Shown piece after piece: positions 47,720-58,054 of a stretch of 64,000 nt of DNA. The translations under genes and the position numbers were made by a program. Origin of the DNA: Mycolicibacterium sphagni (GTDB taxonomy: Bacteria > Actinomycetota > Actinomycetes > Mycobacteriales > Mycobacteriaceae); the NCBI RefSeq assembly GCF_013337765.1, contig NZ_VBSB01000005.1, positions 310,001 through 374,000 of the forward strand. The letters are read 5' to 3'. Within the stretch, counting starts at the first letter, position 1. Each line of letters starts with the position of its first letter. The notes beneath the pieces were generated by a model. It searched no databases, was not told where the DNA came from, and saw only the letters and a program-made list of their open reading frames with translations.

Positions 47720-49006
47720 TTAGTCCTCACGCCGGCGGCGGCGGCCGCCACCCTCGGCGTTGCCGTTGGCCTGCAGCCGGGCCAGCAGGTCGGCGACCGA
47801 TTGCCCCCCGGTCTGCTCGCCGTCGCGGGCCCTTCGCCGCGGCGGCTCTTCCTCGGCCGCACCGCGGTGCCGGGCTGGTGGTGGCGGAGGTGGCGTCTCG
47901 GTGTCCGGCTGACCGTATTCGGAGCCGCCGACCGAATGGCGGGCCCGCGGAGTCGCCGGCTCGGGCTGGGGCTGCGGCTCCGGTTCGGCGGCCGGAGCGG
48001 GTTCCTCCGGCGGGGTCCAATGCCTGCCGCGCGGCTCTTCGGCGGTGGGCGCTGCCGCCGCGGCTGACGGGACGACGATGCCGCTGTCGGCGTTCGCCAC
48101 CCAGTTGCTGCCGGGCGCGCCGGGCGGCAGCCATGTGCCATCGGCATCCACCGGTCGCCATTCCGGCTCTTCACGAGCCGGGGGCCTTTCCGCCGCCAGG
48201 GCCGCGGCGGCGGCCGCGACGTCGGATTGCGGCTCAGGACGCGGGGGCGGAGGCGGTGCGAATGGCCGTTCAGCAGGCTGCTCACCGTTGTCCGATGGCC
48301 GCCGATGCGATCCGCCGAACGCAGGCTCGGGCTCGGTTTCAGCACGCCGACGACGACGCGGCGGGGGCGGCGGGGCATACGGCTGCGACGCGACCAGCGG
48401 TTCCTCGGGAACGTCGATGATCGGATTTTCGGCGGTGACCGGGCGGCTGCCGGTGTCGTCAGGACGGACCGGTGTGATCCGGCTGCTCTCGACACGGCCG
48501 GGCACCGGCGGCATGGTCGTCGTGTCGCGGGTCCAGTCCCCGGCCCGATCGCCCTCGAGCGCGGGCCGGTCGCCCAGGTCGGCGTCGAACAGGATCGCCA
48601 GGTTGGCCCGCAGTGCGGCCAACTCCGAGCGCAGGGCGGCCACCTCGTCGGCGGCCTGCGCGCGCAGCTCGGAGGCCAGCTCGCGGCGCAGGTGCGACTC
48701 GACGCTCAGCTCGTACTCGCGGCGAGCCGAGATCTCGCGGTCGAGCTGCAGGTCGTAGACCAGTTTGAGGTCACGCGCCCGGGCCGCGTCGATATCGCTT
48801 TGCCTGCGGTACATGACCGAGACGAACGCCCCGATCACGGCGGCCCACACGGACAGGATGACCGCCAGCTTGAGCAGCTCGGCACGGTTGGTGAAGACCA
48901 ATGCGGAACTGGCCGCGATGGCAAGGACCAGCAACACTGTCAACAGCAGCCAACCCGGCCTGCGGCCGCCGCGCCGATTTTTGGCGCCGCGGGACAGAAC
49001 GGTCAT
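47720..49006 (-). CDS. Membrane protein with coiled coil and Pro-rich tail (DUF6779)
   Basis: A 428-residue protein. Two membrane spans near residues 18-36 and 45-66 are followed by a coiled coil (about 75-145, SHLRRELASELRAQAADEVAALRSE region) and a long disordered Pro/Glu/Ala tail with PPPPPPR runs, ending in a basic RRRRRED. It corresponds to Rv3604c. The tail and the coiled coil suggest a scaffold in the cell envelope, but no function is known. ATG 49006 is the only start that precedes the first span. Confidence 0.82.
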   Translation of the reverse strand: MTVLSRGAKNRRGGRRPGWLLLTVLLVLAIAASSALVFTNRAELLKLAVILSVWAAVIGAFVSVMYRRQSDIDAARARDLKLVYDLQLDREISARREYELSVESHLRRELASELRAQAADEVAALRSELAALRANLAILFDADLGDRPALEGDRAGDWTRDTTTMPPVPGRVESSRITPVRPDDTGSRPVTAENPIIDVPEEPLVASQPYAPPPPPRRRRRAETEPEPAFGGSHRRPSDNGEQPAERPFAPPPPPRPEPQSDVAAAAAALAAERPPAREEPEWRPVDADGTWLPPGAPGSNWVANADSGIVVPSAAAAAPTAEEPRGRHWTPPEEPAPAAEPEPQPQPEPATPRARHSVGGSEYGQPDTETPPPPPPARHRGAAEEEPPRRRARDGEQTGGQSVADLLARLQANGNAEGGGRRRRRED

Positions 49007-49094
49007 GGGGTGACTGTACCCGCGCGATGTCCGTGGGCGTGTCGTCGAGCTGCGGCGATTCGCCCCCAGAGGACCCCCAGAGCGCTCTGTGGGA

Positions 49095-49568
49095 CTACTC
49101 CGGGGCACCGTCGGCGTCGTCGGTCGAGTCGCCGGGCGACTTGCAGCAATGCTGCAGCCACATCGCCGCGACCACCAGAGCCAGGGCGCTCGCGGCGGCC
49201 ACCGCGGCACCAGGGATGAAGCTCCCGGCGACCTGCTCGCTGCGCCGGAGCAACAGGAAGACCAGCACGCCGGCCCACCAGCCCAGCATCAGTGCGCCGA
49301 CCCACGCCGAGGCCTTGGCGATCACCACGCTGCGCGCCACGGTCAACGGGTGCAGCCGGCCGCCACCGACACCGATCTGCCCGGCACTGATCTTGGCCCG
49401 CACCGACACCGCCCAGCCGGCCTCGATCGCGGCGACGGCCAGCAGCGACAGCCCGGTCCACAACGTGATCGGCGGGAAGTAGTGGTACAGAACCCGCATC
49501 AGCAGCCAGGCCACGATCGCGACGCCGACGACCGCGGCGGCGAGGTCGCGTTTCCGTGTCGGCCCCAT
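49095..49568 (-). CDS. DUF3180 membrane protein
   Basis: A 157-residue protein with four membrane helices (about residues 10-28, 36-54, 84-104, 118-137) and a short Cys-containing tail. It matches Rv3605c by place. Its ATG shares an A with the folK stop (TGATG), so it is translated with the folate genes. Molecular function unknown. Confidence 0.85.
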   Translation of the reverse strand: MGPTRKRDLAAAVVGVAIVAWLLMRVLYHYFPPITLWTGLSLLAVAAIEAGWAVSVRAKISAGQIGVGGGRLHPLTVARSVVIAKASAWVGALMLGWWAGVLVFLLLRRSEQVAGSFIPGAAVAAASALALVVAAMWLQHCCKSPGDSTDDADGAPE

Positions 49569-50119
49569 CAGGCCTCCGGCTCCACATTGTCGCCCAGCCG
49601 CAGCACCAGGCCGGTCAAGCGGACGCCGTCCCGGTCGGCCGCCTCGAGCTCGGTCAGCAACCGGTCGACGCGCTGTGGCGCACCGGCAACGGTGAGTTCA
49701 GCGTCGGGGTCGACAGCCAGCCACGGCACCATCACGAACGCCCGCAGGTGGGCCAGCGGATGCGGCAGCGTCAAACCCTCATCGCGGGAGAAGACCTCGG
49801 AGTCGCCGGCCGGTGAAGTCTCGTAGCAGGAGACGAGATCGACATCGAGGGTGCGCGGTCCCCATTTCTGCTCACGGACACGTCCGTTGGCGTCTTCGAG
49901 AGCCTGTGCCCGCCGCAACCATTCGTGTTCGTCGGCGCCGGGATCGTCTGCGATCACGACCGCGTTGAGGAAGGCGCCCTGCTCGACACCACCCCAGGCG
50001 TCGGTCTCGTAGACCGGTGAGAGCGCGCGCACCGAGACACCGAGCCCGTCGACGGCGGCCTGCAACCGCGCCACCCGGTCGCCGAGGTTGGAGCCGATGG
50101 ACAGCACCACCCGCGTCAT
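49568..50119 (-). CDS. folK: FolK, 6-hydroxymethyl-7,8-dihydropterin pyrophosphokinase
   Basis: A 183-residue [37 protein letters not shown] and [13 protein letters not shown] are the canonical motifs, including the paired aspartates that bind Mg-ATP. It makes the pyrophosphate used by FolP. Overlaps folB by four bases and the DUF3180 gene by one. Confidence 0.95.
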   Translation of the reverse strand: MTRVVLSIGSNLGDRVARLQAAVDGLGVSVRALSPVYETDAWGGVEQGAFLNAVVIADDPGADEHEWLRRAQALEDANGRVREQKWGPRTLDVDLVSCYETSPAGDSEVFSRDEGLTLPHPLAHLRAFVMVPWLAVDPDAELTVAGAPQRVDRLLTELEAADRDGVRLTGLVLRLGDNVEPEA

Positions 50120-50517
50120 ACGCCACCTCCGAGCGGCACGATCTGGCCCCGTCCCCCCCGCCGGGAGCGGCGCGCGACCACCGCAACATCTCTGAACGCC
50201 AACGGGATTGGCGCGTCAGGCTTGTGCACGACCACCTCGACCGCGTGCACCCGCTGGTCGGTCATCACGTCCTCGGCGATCTCGGCGGCAACCGTCTCGA
50301 TCAGGTTGCGCGCCGGCCCGCCGACGATGGCGGCGGCCCGCTGCGCGAGCGTGCCGTAGTCGTAGGTGTCGGCGAGGTCGTCGCTGGTGGCGGCCGCGGC
50401 CAGGTCGATCCACACGGTGATGTCGATGACGAAGTCCTGCCCGTCACGGCGCTCGTGGTCGAACACGCCGTGATTGCCGCGGACGGTGAGACCGCGCAGT
50501 TCGATGCGATCAGCCAT
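50116..50517 (-). CDS. folB: FolB, dihydroneopterin aldolase
   Basis: A 133-residue aldolase of the tunnelling fold. [19 protein letters not shown] binds the pterin with the conserved Glu, and [11 protein letters not shown] holds the catalytic lysine. ATG 50517 is preferred over the ATG two codons earlier because it has GGGAGG upstream and matches M. tuberculosis in length. Overlaps folP by eight bases. Confidence 0.95.
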   Translation of the reverse strand: MADRIELRGLTVRGNHGVFDHERRDGQDFVIDITVWIDLAAAATSDDLADTYDYGTLAQRAAAIVGGPARNLIETVAAEIAEDVMTDQRVHAVEVVVHKPDAPIPLAFRDVAVVARRSRRGGRGQIVPLGGGV

Positions 50518-51346
50518 CGGCATCCTCCCAAGCCTGTACCACTTTCAGCGCATCCACACTGGCCCGCACGTCGTGCACCCGGACACCCCACGCGCCGCTT
50601 CGCGCAGCCAGTGCGGAGATCACCGCGGTGGCGGTCTCGCGCCCGTCCGGTGGCCGGACGGTTCCGTCGGCTTCGGCGAGCAGCGCACCGAGGAACCGCT
50701 TACGGCTGGCGCCGACGAGCACCGGAATGCCGGTGGCGACGAACTCGGGCAGCGCGTGCAGCAGGGCCCAATTGTGTTGCGCGGTCTTGGCGAATCCCAG
50801 TCCCGGATCGATGATCAGGTTCTCGTGGTCGACACCTGCGGCGACGGCTGCATCGACGCCGGCGAGCAGTTCGTCGCGCACCTCGGCGACGACGTCGCCA
50901 TAGGCCGGCACGTCGTGGGGATGCTCGGCGCGCACGGAACGCCAGTGCATCAGCACCCACGGCACCTTGGCCTCTGCCACCAGCGGGGCCATTGCCGGAT
51001 CGGCCTTGCCGCCGGACACGTCGTTGACGATGCTCGCGCCGCTGTCGAGGGCGGCGGCCGCCACTGCCGCGTGCATGGTGTCGATGCTCACGGTAATTCC
51101 CTGGGCGGCAAGCTCTTTGATGACGGGCACGACGCGGGCGGCCTCCACCGCGGCGTCGATTCGGACCGCTCCTGGCCGGGTGGATTCACCGCCGACGTCG
51201 ACGATGGCCGCGCCCTGGGCCACCAAGGCCAGTCCCTGCTCGACAGCGCGGGCCGGATCGAGATAGCGTCCGCCGTCGGAAAAAGAGTCGTCGGTGACGT
51301 TGACAACCCCCATCACCAGCGTGCGCGGCCCGTGTGAGTGCGTCAT
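50510..51346 (-). CDS. folP1: FolP1, dihydropteroate synthase
   Basis: A 278-residue TIM-barrel enzyme and the sulfonamide target. [16 protein letters not shown] is loop 1, [13 protein letters not shown] loop 2, and GASRKRFLG the pABA/pterin contact; DPGLGFAKT is also conserved. It joins pABA to the pterin pyrophosphate. Its ATG overlaps the folE stop by four bases. Confidence 0.96.
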   Translation of the reverse strand: MTHSHGPRTLVMGVVNVTDDSFSDGGRYLDPARAVEQGLALVAQGAAIVDVGGESTRPGAVRIDAAVEAARVVPVIKELAAQGITVSIDTMHAAVAAAALDSGASIVNDVSGGKADPAMAPLVAEAKVPWVLMHWRSVRAEHPHDVPAYGDVVAEVRDELLAGVDAAVAAGVDHENLIIDPGLGFAKTAQHNWALLHALPEFVATGIPVLVGASRKRFLGALLAEADGTVRPPDGRETATAVISALAARSGAWGVRVHDVRASVDALKVVQAWEDADG

Positions 51347-51963
51347 TTACGCAGGATGAGATCCAGCGCCTCGGATCGGGATGCCTTGTCGGTCTTGAAC
51401 TGTCCGCGCACCGCCGACGTCGTGGTGATGGCCCCCGGCTTGCGCACCCCGCGCATCGCCATGCACAGGTGCTCGGCTTCGATGACGACGATCACCCCAC
51501 GCGGCTTGAGCTTGCGCATGATCGCATCGGCAATCTGCCCCGTAAGCCGCTCCTGCACCTGCGGGCGTTTGGCGTACATGTCGACGACCCTGGCCAGCTT
51601 CGACAGGCCGGTGATGCGGCCGTCCTCACCGGGGATGTAGCCGACGTGCGCCATTCCGTGGAAGGCCACCAGATGGTGTTCGCAGGTCGAGTACATCGGG
51701 ATCTGCTTGACCAGCACCAGCTCGTCGTGCTGCTCGTCAAAGGTGGTCTCCAGCACCGCATCGGGGTCGGTGTACAGACCGGCGAACATCTCCTGGAACG
51801 CCCGCGCGACGCGGGCCGGGGTGTCCACCAGACCGCTGCGGTCGGGGTCTTCCCCGACCGCCAGCAACAGTTCGCGAACGGCCGCTTCAGCGCGCGGTTG
51901 ATCGAACACCGGGGCGCCCAGCGTGACCGAATTCGGCTGCGGCATCGAAGCTCCGTTCGTCAT
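51343..51963 (-). CDS. folE: GTP cyclohydrolase I
   Basis: A 206-residue type IA enzyme that begins folate synthesis from GTP. Zinc is bound by STCEHHL and the cysteine in [12 protein letters not shown]; the histidine in [10 protein letters not shown] and the [18 protein letters not shown] stretch are typical. Its ATG abuts the ftsH stop with no gap, so the two genes are tightly linked. Confidence 0.96.
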   Translation of the reverse strand: MTNGASMPQPNSVTLGAPVFDQPRAEAAVRELLLAVGEDPDRSGLVDTPARVARAFQEMFAGLYTDPDAVLETTFDEQHDELVLVKQIPMYSTCEHHLVAFHGMAHVGYIPGEDGRITGLSKLARVVDMYAKRPQVQERLTGQIADAIMRKLKPRGVIVVIEAEHLCMAMRGVRKPGAITTTSAVRGQFKTDKASRSEALDLILRK

Positions 51964-54273
51964 TTAACCGTTGTCCGGTGCTTTCGACCGCCCACCATCG
52001 CCCGGATCCTGTTGCGGCCCATTGGGACCAGCGTGACGCGGAGCGGGTTGCGGCTGATACGGCGGATAGGGCTGGCCCTGCTGCGGACCGGGAGGGGCCC
52101 ACCCCTGCGGCGGCGGGTACCAGTAGCCGCCCTGCGGCGGCGGTCCCCCTGGCGGCCAGCCGGGTGCGTGCCAGCCGGCGGGTGCGCCGTAGTCGGGCTG
52201 AGTCGAGCCGGGCTGGCCGGCGGGCTGCGGAGCACCGTGTGCGCCGTTGCCATTTCCGCCGTTGCCACTGTTGGGCTGCTGGGCCTGCGCCGCTGCGCTG
52301 GCCTGAGCGATCGCCTTCTTGAAAGCCGGTTCCGGCATCGGCTTGGGCCACGGCTCGCCGCGTTCGATGGCCAGCTCGCCGGGTGTCTTGATCGGTGGCT
52401 TGTCCGAGGGGATGCGGCCGCCGAAATCGTCGAACACCGTCAGGCGCGGCCGCTTCTTCACCTCACCGAAGATCGCCTGGAGCTCCTTGCGGTGCAGCGT
52501 CTCCTTCTCCAGGAGCTCACCGGCCAAGGTGTCGAGCACGTCGCGGTACTCGGTGAGGATCGCCCACGCCTCGGTGTGGGCGGCCTCGATGAGCTTGCGG
52601 ACCTCGTCGTCGATATCGCGGGCGACCTCGTGCGAGTAGTCCGACTGGGTGCCCATCGTGCGGCCCAGGAACGGATCGCCGTGCTCGGTGCCGTACTTGA
52701 CGGCACCCAGCTTGGAACTCATGCCGTACTCGGTCACCATCGCACGGGCGATCTTGGTGGCCTGGTCGATATCGGACACCGCGCCGGTGGTCGGCTCGCG
52801 GAACACCAGTTCCTCGGCGGCGCGGCCGCCCATCGCGAACACCAGCCGGGCGATCATCTCCGAGCGGGTCATCAGGCCCTTGTCGTCCTCGGGCACCGAC
52901 ACGGCGTGGCCGCCGGTACGCCCGCGGGCCAGGATCGTCACCTTGTAGATCGGCTCGATATCGGGCATCGCCCACGCCGCCAGAGTGTGGCCGCCCTCGT
53001 GATAGGCGGTGATCTTCTTCTCGAGCTCACTGATCACGCGGCCCTTGCGGCGCGGGCCGCCGATCACCCGGTCGACGGCTTCCTCGAGCGCGGCAGCGGT
53101 GATGATGGTGCCGTTCTCGCGGGCGGTGAGCAGCGCGGCCTCGTTGATGACGTTGGCCAGGTCGGCGCCGGACATGCCGACGGTGCGCTTGGCCAGGCCG
53201 TCAAGGTCGGCGTCGGGGGACATCGGCTTGCCCTGCGAGTGCACCCGCAGCACCGCCTTGCGGCCGGCCAGGTCCGGGCTGGACACCGGGATCTGGCGGT
53301 CGAAGCGGCCGGGGCGCAGCAGCGCGGGGTCGAGGATGTCGGGCCGGTTGGTGGCCGCGATCAGGATCACGCCCTGCCGGTCGCCGAAGCCGTCCATCTC
53401 GACCAGCAGCTGGTTGAGGGTCTGCTCGCGTTCGTCGTGGCCGCCGCCCATACCGGCGCCGCGCTGGCGACCGACGGCGTCGATCTCGTCGACGAAGATT
53501 ATGCACGGGCTGTTCTGCTTGGCCTGCTCGAACATGTCGCGCACACGTGAGGCGCCGACACCGACGAACATCTCGACGAAGTCCGAACCTGAAATCGTGA
53601 AGAACGGAACTCCGGCCTCACCGGCGACCGCGCGGGCCAGCAGCGTCTTGCCCGTACCTGGCGGACCGTAGAGCAGAACGCCCTTGGGGATCTTGGCGCC
53701 CAACGCCTGATACCGCGTCGGGTTCTGCAGGAAGTCCTTGATCTCGTAAAGCTCTTCGACCGCCTCGTCGACGCCGGCCACGTCGGCAAACGTTGTCTTG
53801 GGCATGTCCTTGCCGAGCTGCTTGGCCTTGGACTTGCCGAAGCCGAAGCCCATCCGGCCGCCGGTCTGCATCCGGGAGAACAGCACGAACAAGCCGACAA
53901 GCAGCAGCAGCGGCAGCATGTAGACCAGCAGTGAGCCCAGGACGCTGCCCTGGTTGACCGTGGTGTTCGTCTTGACGTTCTTGTCAGTCAGCGACTTGAA
54001 CAGGTCGACCGCGTACCCGGTCGGGTACTTGGTGATGATCTTGTTCGAGTTCTCGGTGTCGCCGTTGCCGTTCTTCAGGTCGAGGCGGAGCTGTTGTTCC
54101 CGGTCGTCGATCTGCGCGCTGTTGACGTTGTTGCTGTTGATCTGCGCAGTCGCCACCGATGTGTCGACGGGCTTGTAGCCCCGGGTGTCGTCACTGAAAT
54201 AGATCCACGACCAGCCGAGCAGCAGCACAACGGCAATCACCGTGAGTGTGCGGATCACGTTTTTGCGGTTCAT
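51964..54273 (-). CDS. ftsH: FtsH, membrane-bound AAA+ zinc protease
   Basis: A 769-residue protease. Two membrane spans (about residues 9-25 and 111-132) flank a periplasmic domain; Walker A GPPGTGKT is at 203-210, Walker B IIFVDEID at 258-265, and the zinc site HEGGH at 425-429. The last ~100 residues are a Gly/Pro/Gln-rich tail unique to actinobacteria. ATG 54273 is used (the codon before is TTG). It is first in the folate/pantothenate operon and degrades misfolded membrane proteins. Confidence 0.97.
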   Translation of the reverse strand: MNRKNVIRTLTVIAVVLLLGWSWIYFSDDTRGYKPVDTSVATAQINSNNVNSAQIDDREQQLRLDLKNGNGDTENSNKIITKYPTGYAVDLFKSLTDKNVKTNTTVNQGSVLGSLLVYMLPLLLLVGLFVLFSRMQTGGRMGFGFGKSKAKQLGKDMPKTTFADVAGVDEAVEELYEIKDFLQNPTRYQALGAKIPKGVLLYGPPGTGKTLLARAVAGEAGVPFFTISGSDFVEMFVGVGASRVRDMFEQAKQNSPCIIFVDEIDAVGRQRGAGMGGGHDEREQTLNQLLVEMDGFGDRQGVILIAATNRPDILDPALLRPGRFDRQIPVSSPDLAGRKAVLRVHSQGKPMSPDADLDGLAKRTVGMSGADLANVINEAALLTARENGTIITAAALEEAVDRVIGGPRRKGRVISELEKKITAYHEGGHTLAAWAMPDIEPIYKVTILARGRTGGHAVSVPEDDKGLMTRSEMIARLVFAMGGRAAEELVFREPTTGAVSDIDQATKIARAMVTEYGMSSKLGAVKYGTEHGDPFLGRTMGTQSDYSHEVARDIDDEVRKLIEAAHTEAWAILTEYRDVLDTLAGELLEKETLHRKELQAIFGEVKKRPRLTVFDDFGGRIPSDKPPIKTPGELAIERGEPWPKPMPEPAFKKAIAQASAAAQAQQPNSGNGGNGNGAHGAPQPAGQPGSTQPDYGAPAGWHAPGWPPGGPPPQGGYWYPPPQGWAPPGPQQGQPYPPYQPQPAPRHAGPNGPQQDPGDGGRSKAPDNG

Positions 54274-54447
54274 CAAGCATCGGCCTATGCGGCCCGGTCC
54301 TTCCGATATGCGCAGCTGGGATAGTTCAGGCTACCGCTAGACCAACGTGGGCAAGTGCCCCCAGGGTTTCCGCCGACCATTAGTCGGCGTTCGCTGTGCG
54401 CCGAATGGGCCCTTTCCGGCGGTACGAAGCTGTGCTTGGCTGGCACG

Positions 54448-55350
54448 GTGCTCGCTCCGACCGAACAGGTAGTTGACGGCGACGGAGTTCGGCTGCGGGT
54501 CATCGAAGCCGGCGATCGCGGTGCGCCCGTGGTGATCCTGGCGCACGGCTTCCCCGAGCTGGCCTACTCGTGGCGACATCAGATCCCGGTGCTGGCTGCG
54601 GCCGGCTACCACGTGCTTGTTCCCGACCAGCGCGGCTACGGCGGATCGTCGGCACCGGACGCGGTCGAGGCCTACGACATCCACGCGCTGACCGGCGACC
54701 TGGTCGGCCTGCTCGACTCCGAAGTTGGCGGAGGCGCCGACCGAGCCGTCTTCATCGGGCACGACTGGGGCGCCATGGTGGTCTGGCACACCGCGCTGCT
54801 GCACCCCGACCGGGTCCGTGCGGTCGCGGGCCTGTCCGTCCCACCGATCCCCCGGGCCCGCACCCGCCCGACCGAGCGGTGGCGGGAGAAGTTCGGCGAC
54901 GACTTCTACATGCTGCGCTTCCAGGAGCCCGGCAAGGCCGACGCCGAGATGGCCGCCGACGTCGCCACGACGATGCGCGGCACGTTCGACAACCTGACGG
55001 GACCCGATGCACCACCGGGCTGGCTCAGCGAGGACGAGTTCGACCACTACGTGAGCGAGTTCAGCAGAACGGGCTTCACCGGAGCGCTGAACTGGTACCG
55101 GAACTACGACCGCAACTGGGAGTCCACCCCTGCGCTGGCCGACACCCGGATTCATGTGCCCGCGCTGTTCGTCGGCGGTACCGCCGACCCGATCGGGTCG
55201 ACGATGAACCCCGCCCGCGCCCGCGAGGTGGTCGCAGGCCCGTACACCGAGACGTGGATCGAGGGCGCCGGGCACTGGGTGCAGCAGGAGCGTCCCGACG
55301 ACGTGAACCGAATACTGCTGGAATTCTTGACCGAAGTGGAGTCGTCATGA
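54448..55350 (+). CDS. ephA: EphA, epoxide hydrolase of the alpha/beta fold
   Basis: A 300-residue epoxide hydrolase. HGFPELAYSWRHQIP is the oxyanion HGXP region; the nucleophile is the aspartate in GHDWGAMVVW; ring-opening tyrosines are expected in the cap (FDHYVSEF, LNWYRNYDRNW); the histidine is in GAGHWVQQERP. GTG 54448 (VLAPTEQVVDGDGVRLR) matches the M. tuberculosis N-terminus; the longer frame from 54355 is not needed. It overlaps the next gene by four bases. Confidence 0.93.
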   Translation: MLAPTEQVVDGDGVRLRVIEAGDRGAPVVILAHGFPELAYSWRHQIPVLAAAGYHVLVPDQRGYGGSSAPDAVEAYDIHALTGDLVGLLDSEVGGGADRAVFIGHDWGAMVVWHTALLHPDRVRAVAGLSVPPIPRARTRPTERWREKFGDDFYMLRFQEPGKADAEMAADVATTMRGTFDNLTGPDAPPGWLSEDEFDHYVSEFSRTGFTGALNWYRNYDRNWESTPALADTRIHVPALFVGGTADPIGSTMNPARAREVVAGPYTETWIEGAGHWVQQERPDDVNRILLEFLTEVESS

Positions 55351-56528
55351 CGAACCGGCCGCTGAACTTCGGAGTGTTCCTCACCCCGTTTCACCCGGTC
55401 GGCCAATCCCCCACCGTCGCACTGGAATACGACCTCGAGCGGACCGTCGCGCTGGATCGGCTCGGCTTCGACGAAGCGTGGTTCGGCGAGCACCATTCGG
55501 GCGGCTACGAGCTGATCGCCTGTCCGGAGGTGTTCATTGCCGCGGCCGCCGAACGCACCAAGCACATCCGGCTGGGCACCGGTGTGGTGTCGCTGCCGTA
55601 TCACCACCCGCTGATGGTCGCCGACCGCTGGGTGCTGCTCGACCACCTGACGCGCGGCCGGGTGATGTTCGGGACCGGCCCCGGCGCGCTGCCGTCGGAC
55701 GCCTACATGATGGGCATCGATCCGGTGGAGCAGCGCCGGATGATGCAGGAGTCGCTCGACGCGATCCTGGCGCTGTTCCGCGCCGGACCCGACGAGCGTG
55801 TCGACCGGCACTCGGATTGGTTCACCCTGCGTGAGGCGGCACTGCACATCCGGCCCTATACCTGGCCGTATCCCGAAATATCCACGGCAGCAATGGTTTC
55901 CCCGTCCGGGCCACGACTGGCCGGTCAGCTTGGCACATCGCTGCTGTCGTTGTCGATGTCGGTACCCGGCGGCTTCGCAGCGCTGGAGGACGCCTGGGGA
56001 ATCGTGGTCGACCAGGCTGCCAAGGCTGGCCGCCCGGAGCCCGACCGCTCCACCTGGCGGGTCCTGGGCATCATGCACCTGGCCGACACCCGCGAACAGG
56101 CCATCGACGACTGCACCTACGGCCTGCAGGATTTCGCGAACTACTTCGGCGCAGCGGGCTTCGTCCCGCTGTCCAACGAGGTTGAGGCGGCCGAGCAGTC
56201 TCCGCGGCAGTTCGTCGCCGACTACGCCGCCGGTGGCGGCTGCTGTATCGGCACCCCCGCCGATGCGATCGCCTATATCGAAGACCTGCTGGAGCGCTCG
56301 GGTGGCTTCGGCACGTTCCTGATGCTCGGCCATGACTGGGCCGACCCGCAGGCCACCTACCACTCCTATGAACTGTTCGCCCGAAAAGTCATGCCGCACT
56401 TCAAGGGACAGCTACGGTCCACCGAGGCGTCACACGACTGGGCGCAACGCAAGCGCGACGACCTGTTCGGCCGCGCCGGCGAGGCGATCATGAAGGCCAT
56501 CGGCGATCACGTGAGCGAGCAGTCCTAG
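55347..56528 (+). CDS. Luciferase-like (LLM) flavin-dependent monooxygenase
   Basis: A 393-residue bacterial-luciferase-family oxidoreductase. LNFGVFLTPFHPVGQ is the N-terminal strand, FGEHHSGGYELI the flavin/substrate loop, and GTGVVSLPYHHPLMVADR the core. It corresponds to Rv3618 and shares the ephA ATGA overlap, so the pair probably acts on one substrate: oxidation followed by epoxide hydrolysis is a plausible order. Cofactor could be FMN or F420; not resolved here. Confidence 0.9.
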   Translation: MTNRPLNFGVFLTPFHPVGQSPTVALEYDLERTVALDRLGFDEAWFGEHHSGGYELIACPEVFIAAAAERTKHIRLGTGVVSLPYHHPLMVADRWVLLDHLTRGRVMFGTGPGALPSDAYMMGIDPVEQRRMMQESLDAILALFRAGPDERVDRHSDWFTLREAALHIRPYTWPYPEISTAAMVSPSGPRLAGQLGTSLLSLSMSVPGGFAALEDAWGIVVDQAAKAGRPEPDRSTWRVLGIMHLADTREQAIDDCTYGLQDFANYFGAAGFVPLSNEVEAAEQSPRQFVADYAAGGGCCIGTPADAIAYIEDLLERSGGFGTFLMLGHDWADPQATYHSYELFARKVMPHFKGQLRSTEASHDWAQRKRDDLFGRAGEAIMKAIGDHVSEQS

Positions 56529-57295
56529 ACCTCGACTCGCTCCCCTGCGGTAAGCCAGCGGACATCAGAGTCCGAGAGTGTCTGGCGAGCAACGCTTTCC
56601 GGGTCCCGGAAGTGGGTCCAGCCCTCGTAGTGCACCGGCACGGTGACCCGCGGGCGCAGCAGGCGGATCAGCTCGGCGCCGTCGCGCGCGGTCATCGTGA
56701 AGCGGACCGGCCCGGTGAACCCGAACCGCACCCCACCGAGGTGTAGCAGCGCGACGTCGACCGGTATCCGTCTGGCGACCTCGCGCAGGCCGTCGTAGAG
56801 CACGGTGTCCCCCGACATCCACAGCGCGGCGGTGTCCTCGCCATGGCGGTGCAGCGCAAAACCGTTGACCTTGCCCGCGATCGGCCGGCTGAACTTCGGT
56901 CCGTGCCGGGCAGGCGTTGCGGTGATGCGCAGCGGTGGGCGGCCCGGGGCTTGCACCGTCGTCGACTCCCAGTCCGCCAGGCCGCGCGCCGTCAGCGGTG
57001 CCAGCCGTCGGGCCGCAGGCACCGTGGTGATCACTGTGCCCGCCTGCGCCAGGAGCACGCGGCCGGCGTCGTCGAGATTGTCGGCGTGCTGGTCGTGGCT
57101 GAGCAGCACCACATCGACCGGCGCCACCAGCTCGGGCGGCTGGGCCGGACCGGCGACCTTGATCGACGAGGTACCCCAGCCGAACGTGTAGCGCCGTCCC
57201 GGCGCATCGAACGTCGGGTCGGTCAGGATGCGCCACCCGTCGATCTCGATCAGGGTGGTGGGCCCGCCAAGGTGGGTGAGCGCAATCTTCGCCAT
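56525..57295 (-). CDS. UlaG-like metallo-beta-lactamase-fold hydrolase
   Basis: A 256-residue MBL-fold protein of the UlaG/L-ascorbate-6-phosphate lactonase type. SHDQHADNLD near residue 66 is the divergent metal motif; ARHGPKF, SGDTV, LLHLGG and VHYEGW supply other ligands. It overlaps the convergent LLM gene by four bases and is divergent from lpqG, 36 bases away. Substrate unknown. ATG start. Confidence 0.82.
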   Translation of the reverse strand: MAKIALTHLGGPTTLIEIDGWRILTDPTFDAPGRRYTFGWGTSSIKVAGPAQPPELVAPVDVVLLSHDQHADNLDDAGRVLLAQAGTVITTVPAARRLAPLTARGLADWESTTVQAPGRPPLRITATPARHGPKFSRPIAGKVNGFALHRHGEDTAALWMSGDTVLYDGLREVARRIPVDVALLHLGGVRFGFTGPVRFTMTARDGAELIRLLRPRVTVPVHYEGWTHFRDPESVARQTLSDSDVRWLTAGERVEV

Positions 57296-57318
57296 GCCAA
57301 AAACCTAGCGCTGCACGC

Positions 57319-57324
57319 TACGGT
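57319..57324 (+). promoter_or_regulatory. -10 element for a leaderless lpqG transcript
   Basis: TACGGT is followed by seven bases and then the lpqG ATG, so the transcript probably begins at the start codon. There is no ribosome-binding site. Confidence 0.55.
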
Positions 57325-57331
57325 GTCAGGC

Positions 57332-58054
57332 ATGCCAATCGCCGGACGTCGTGTCGTTGTTGCGCTGGCTGCGATGGGGATGGCCGCGGCTGTGCTGACC
57401 GGCTGCGACTCCGCACCGGCAGCCCCGGTCGGCACGAACCCCCGTCAGGTCACCGTCGTCGGGTCCGGCGAGGTACAGGGCGTGCCCGATACCCTGACCG
57501 CCGACGTCAGCGTCGAGGCCGCCGCGAACGATGTCACGACGGCGATGAATCAGGCCAACGACCGCCAGAATTCGGTGCTCAATGCGCTCAACGCCAGCGG
57601 GATCGACCCCAAGGACATCAGCACGACCCAGGTCAGCCTGCAACCGCAGTACAGCGACAACTCGGTGATCACCGGCTACCGGGCGAGCAATTCGATCCAG
57701 ATCAAGATCCGCAAGCTCGACACCGCATCCCAGGTGCTGGCCAACGTCGTCGGCGCCGGCGGCGACGCCACCAGGATCAACTCGGTGAGCTACTCCATCG
57801 AGGACGACTCCAAGTTGGTCAGCGATGCCAGGGCGCGAGCATTCAACGACGCCAAGCAGCGCGCCCAGCAGTATGCCGAACTGTCCGGGCTCTCACTGGG
57901 CAAGGTCATCTCGATCTCGGAGGCGCCCGGCGGCTCACCGCCGCCACCCCCGCCGATGCCGATGCCGCGCGGCGCGATGGCCAGTTCCGTTCCGCTCTCG
58001 CCCGGCCAGCAGACGGTCGGCTTCTCGGTGACCGCGGTCTGGGAACTCGGCTAG
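57332..58054 (+). CDS. lpqG: LpqG, SIMPL/DUF541-domain lipoprotein
   Basis: A 240-residue exported lipoprotein: lipobox LTGC puts the lipidated cysteine at residue 25. The mature part is a SIMPL (DUF541, BP26-like) domain with VTVVGSGEVQGVPDTLTADV at the N-terminus and ARARAFNDAKQRAQQYAEL as its long helix; a Pro-rich loop (PPPPPPMPMP) lies near the end. The homologue is M. tuberculosis lpqG (240 residues). BP26-type proteins form channel-like oligomers; function here is unknown. Confidence 0.88.
   Translation: MPIAGRRVVVALAAMGMAAAVLTGCDSAPAAPVGTNPRQVTVVGSGEVQGVPDTLTADVSVEAAANDVTTAMNQANDRQNSVLNALNASGIDPKDISTTQVSLQPQYSDNSVITGYRASNSIQIKIRKLDTASQVLANVVGAGGDATRINSVSYSIEDDSKLVSDARARAFNDAKQRAQQYAELSGLSLGKVISISEAPGGSPPPPPPMPMPRGAMASSVPLSPGQQTVGFSVTAVWELG

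Noticed and set aside
47720..48600. Tandem repeats from poly-proline coding
   Set aside because: The CCG/GGC runs are coding for the disordered tail of one gene rather than a DNA repeat element.
51334..53550. 738-codon open frame opposite folE and ftsH
   Set aside because: Antisense to two certain genes; its length reflects lack of stops in GC-rich antisense frames.
54430..54447. Leaderless -10 element for ephA (TTGGCT, six bases before GTG)
   Set aside because: The spacing fits but TTGGCT lacks the A at position 2 of TANNNT, so it is too weak to call.
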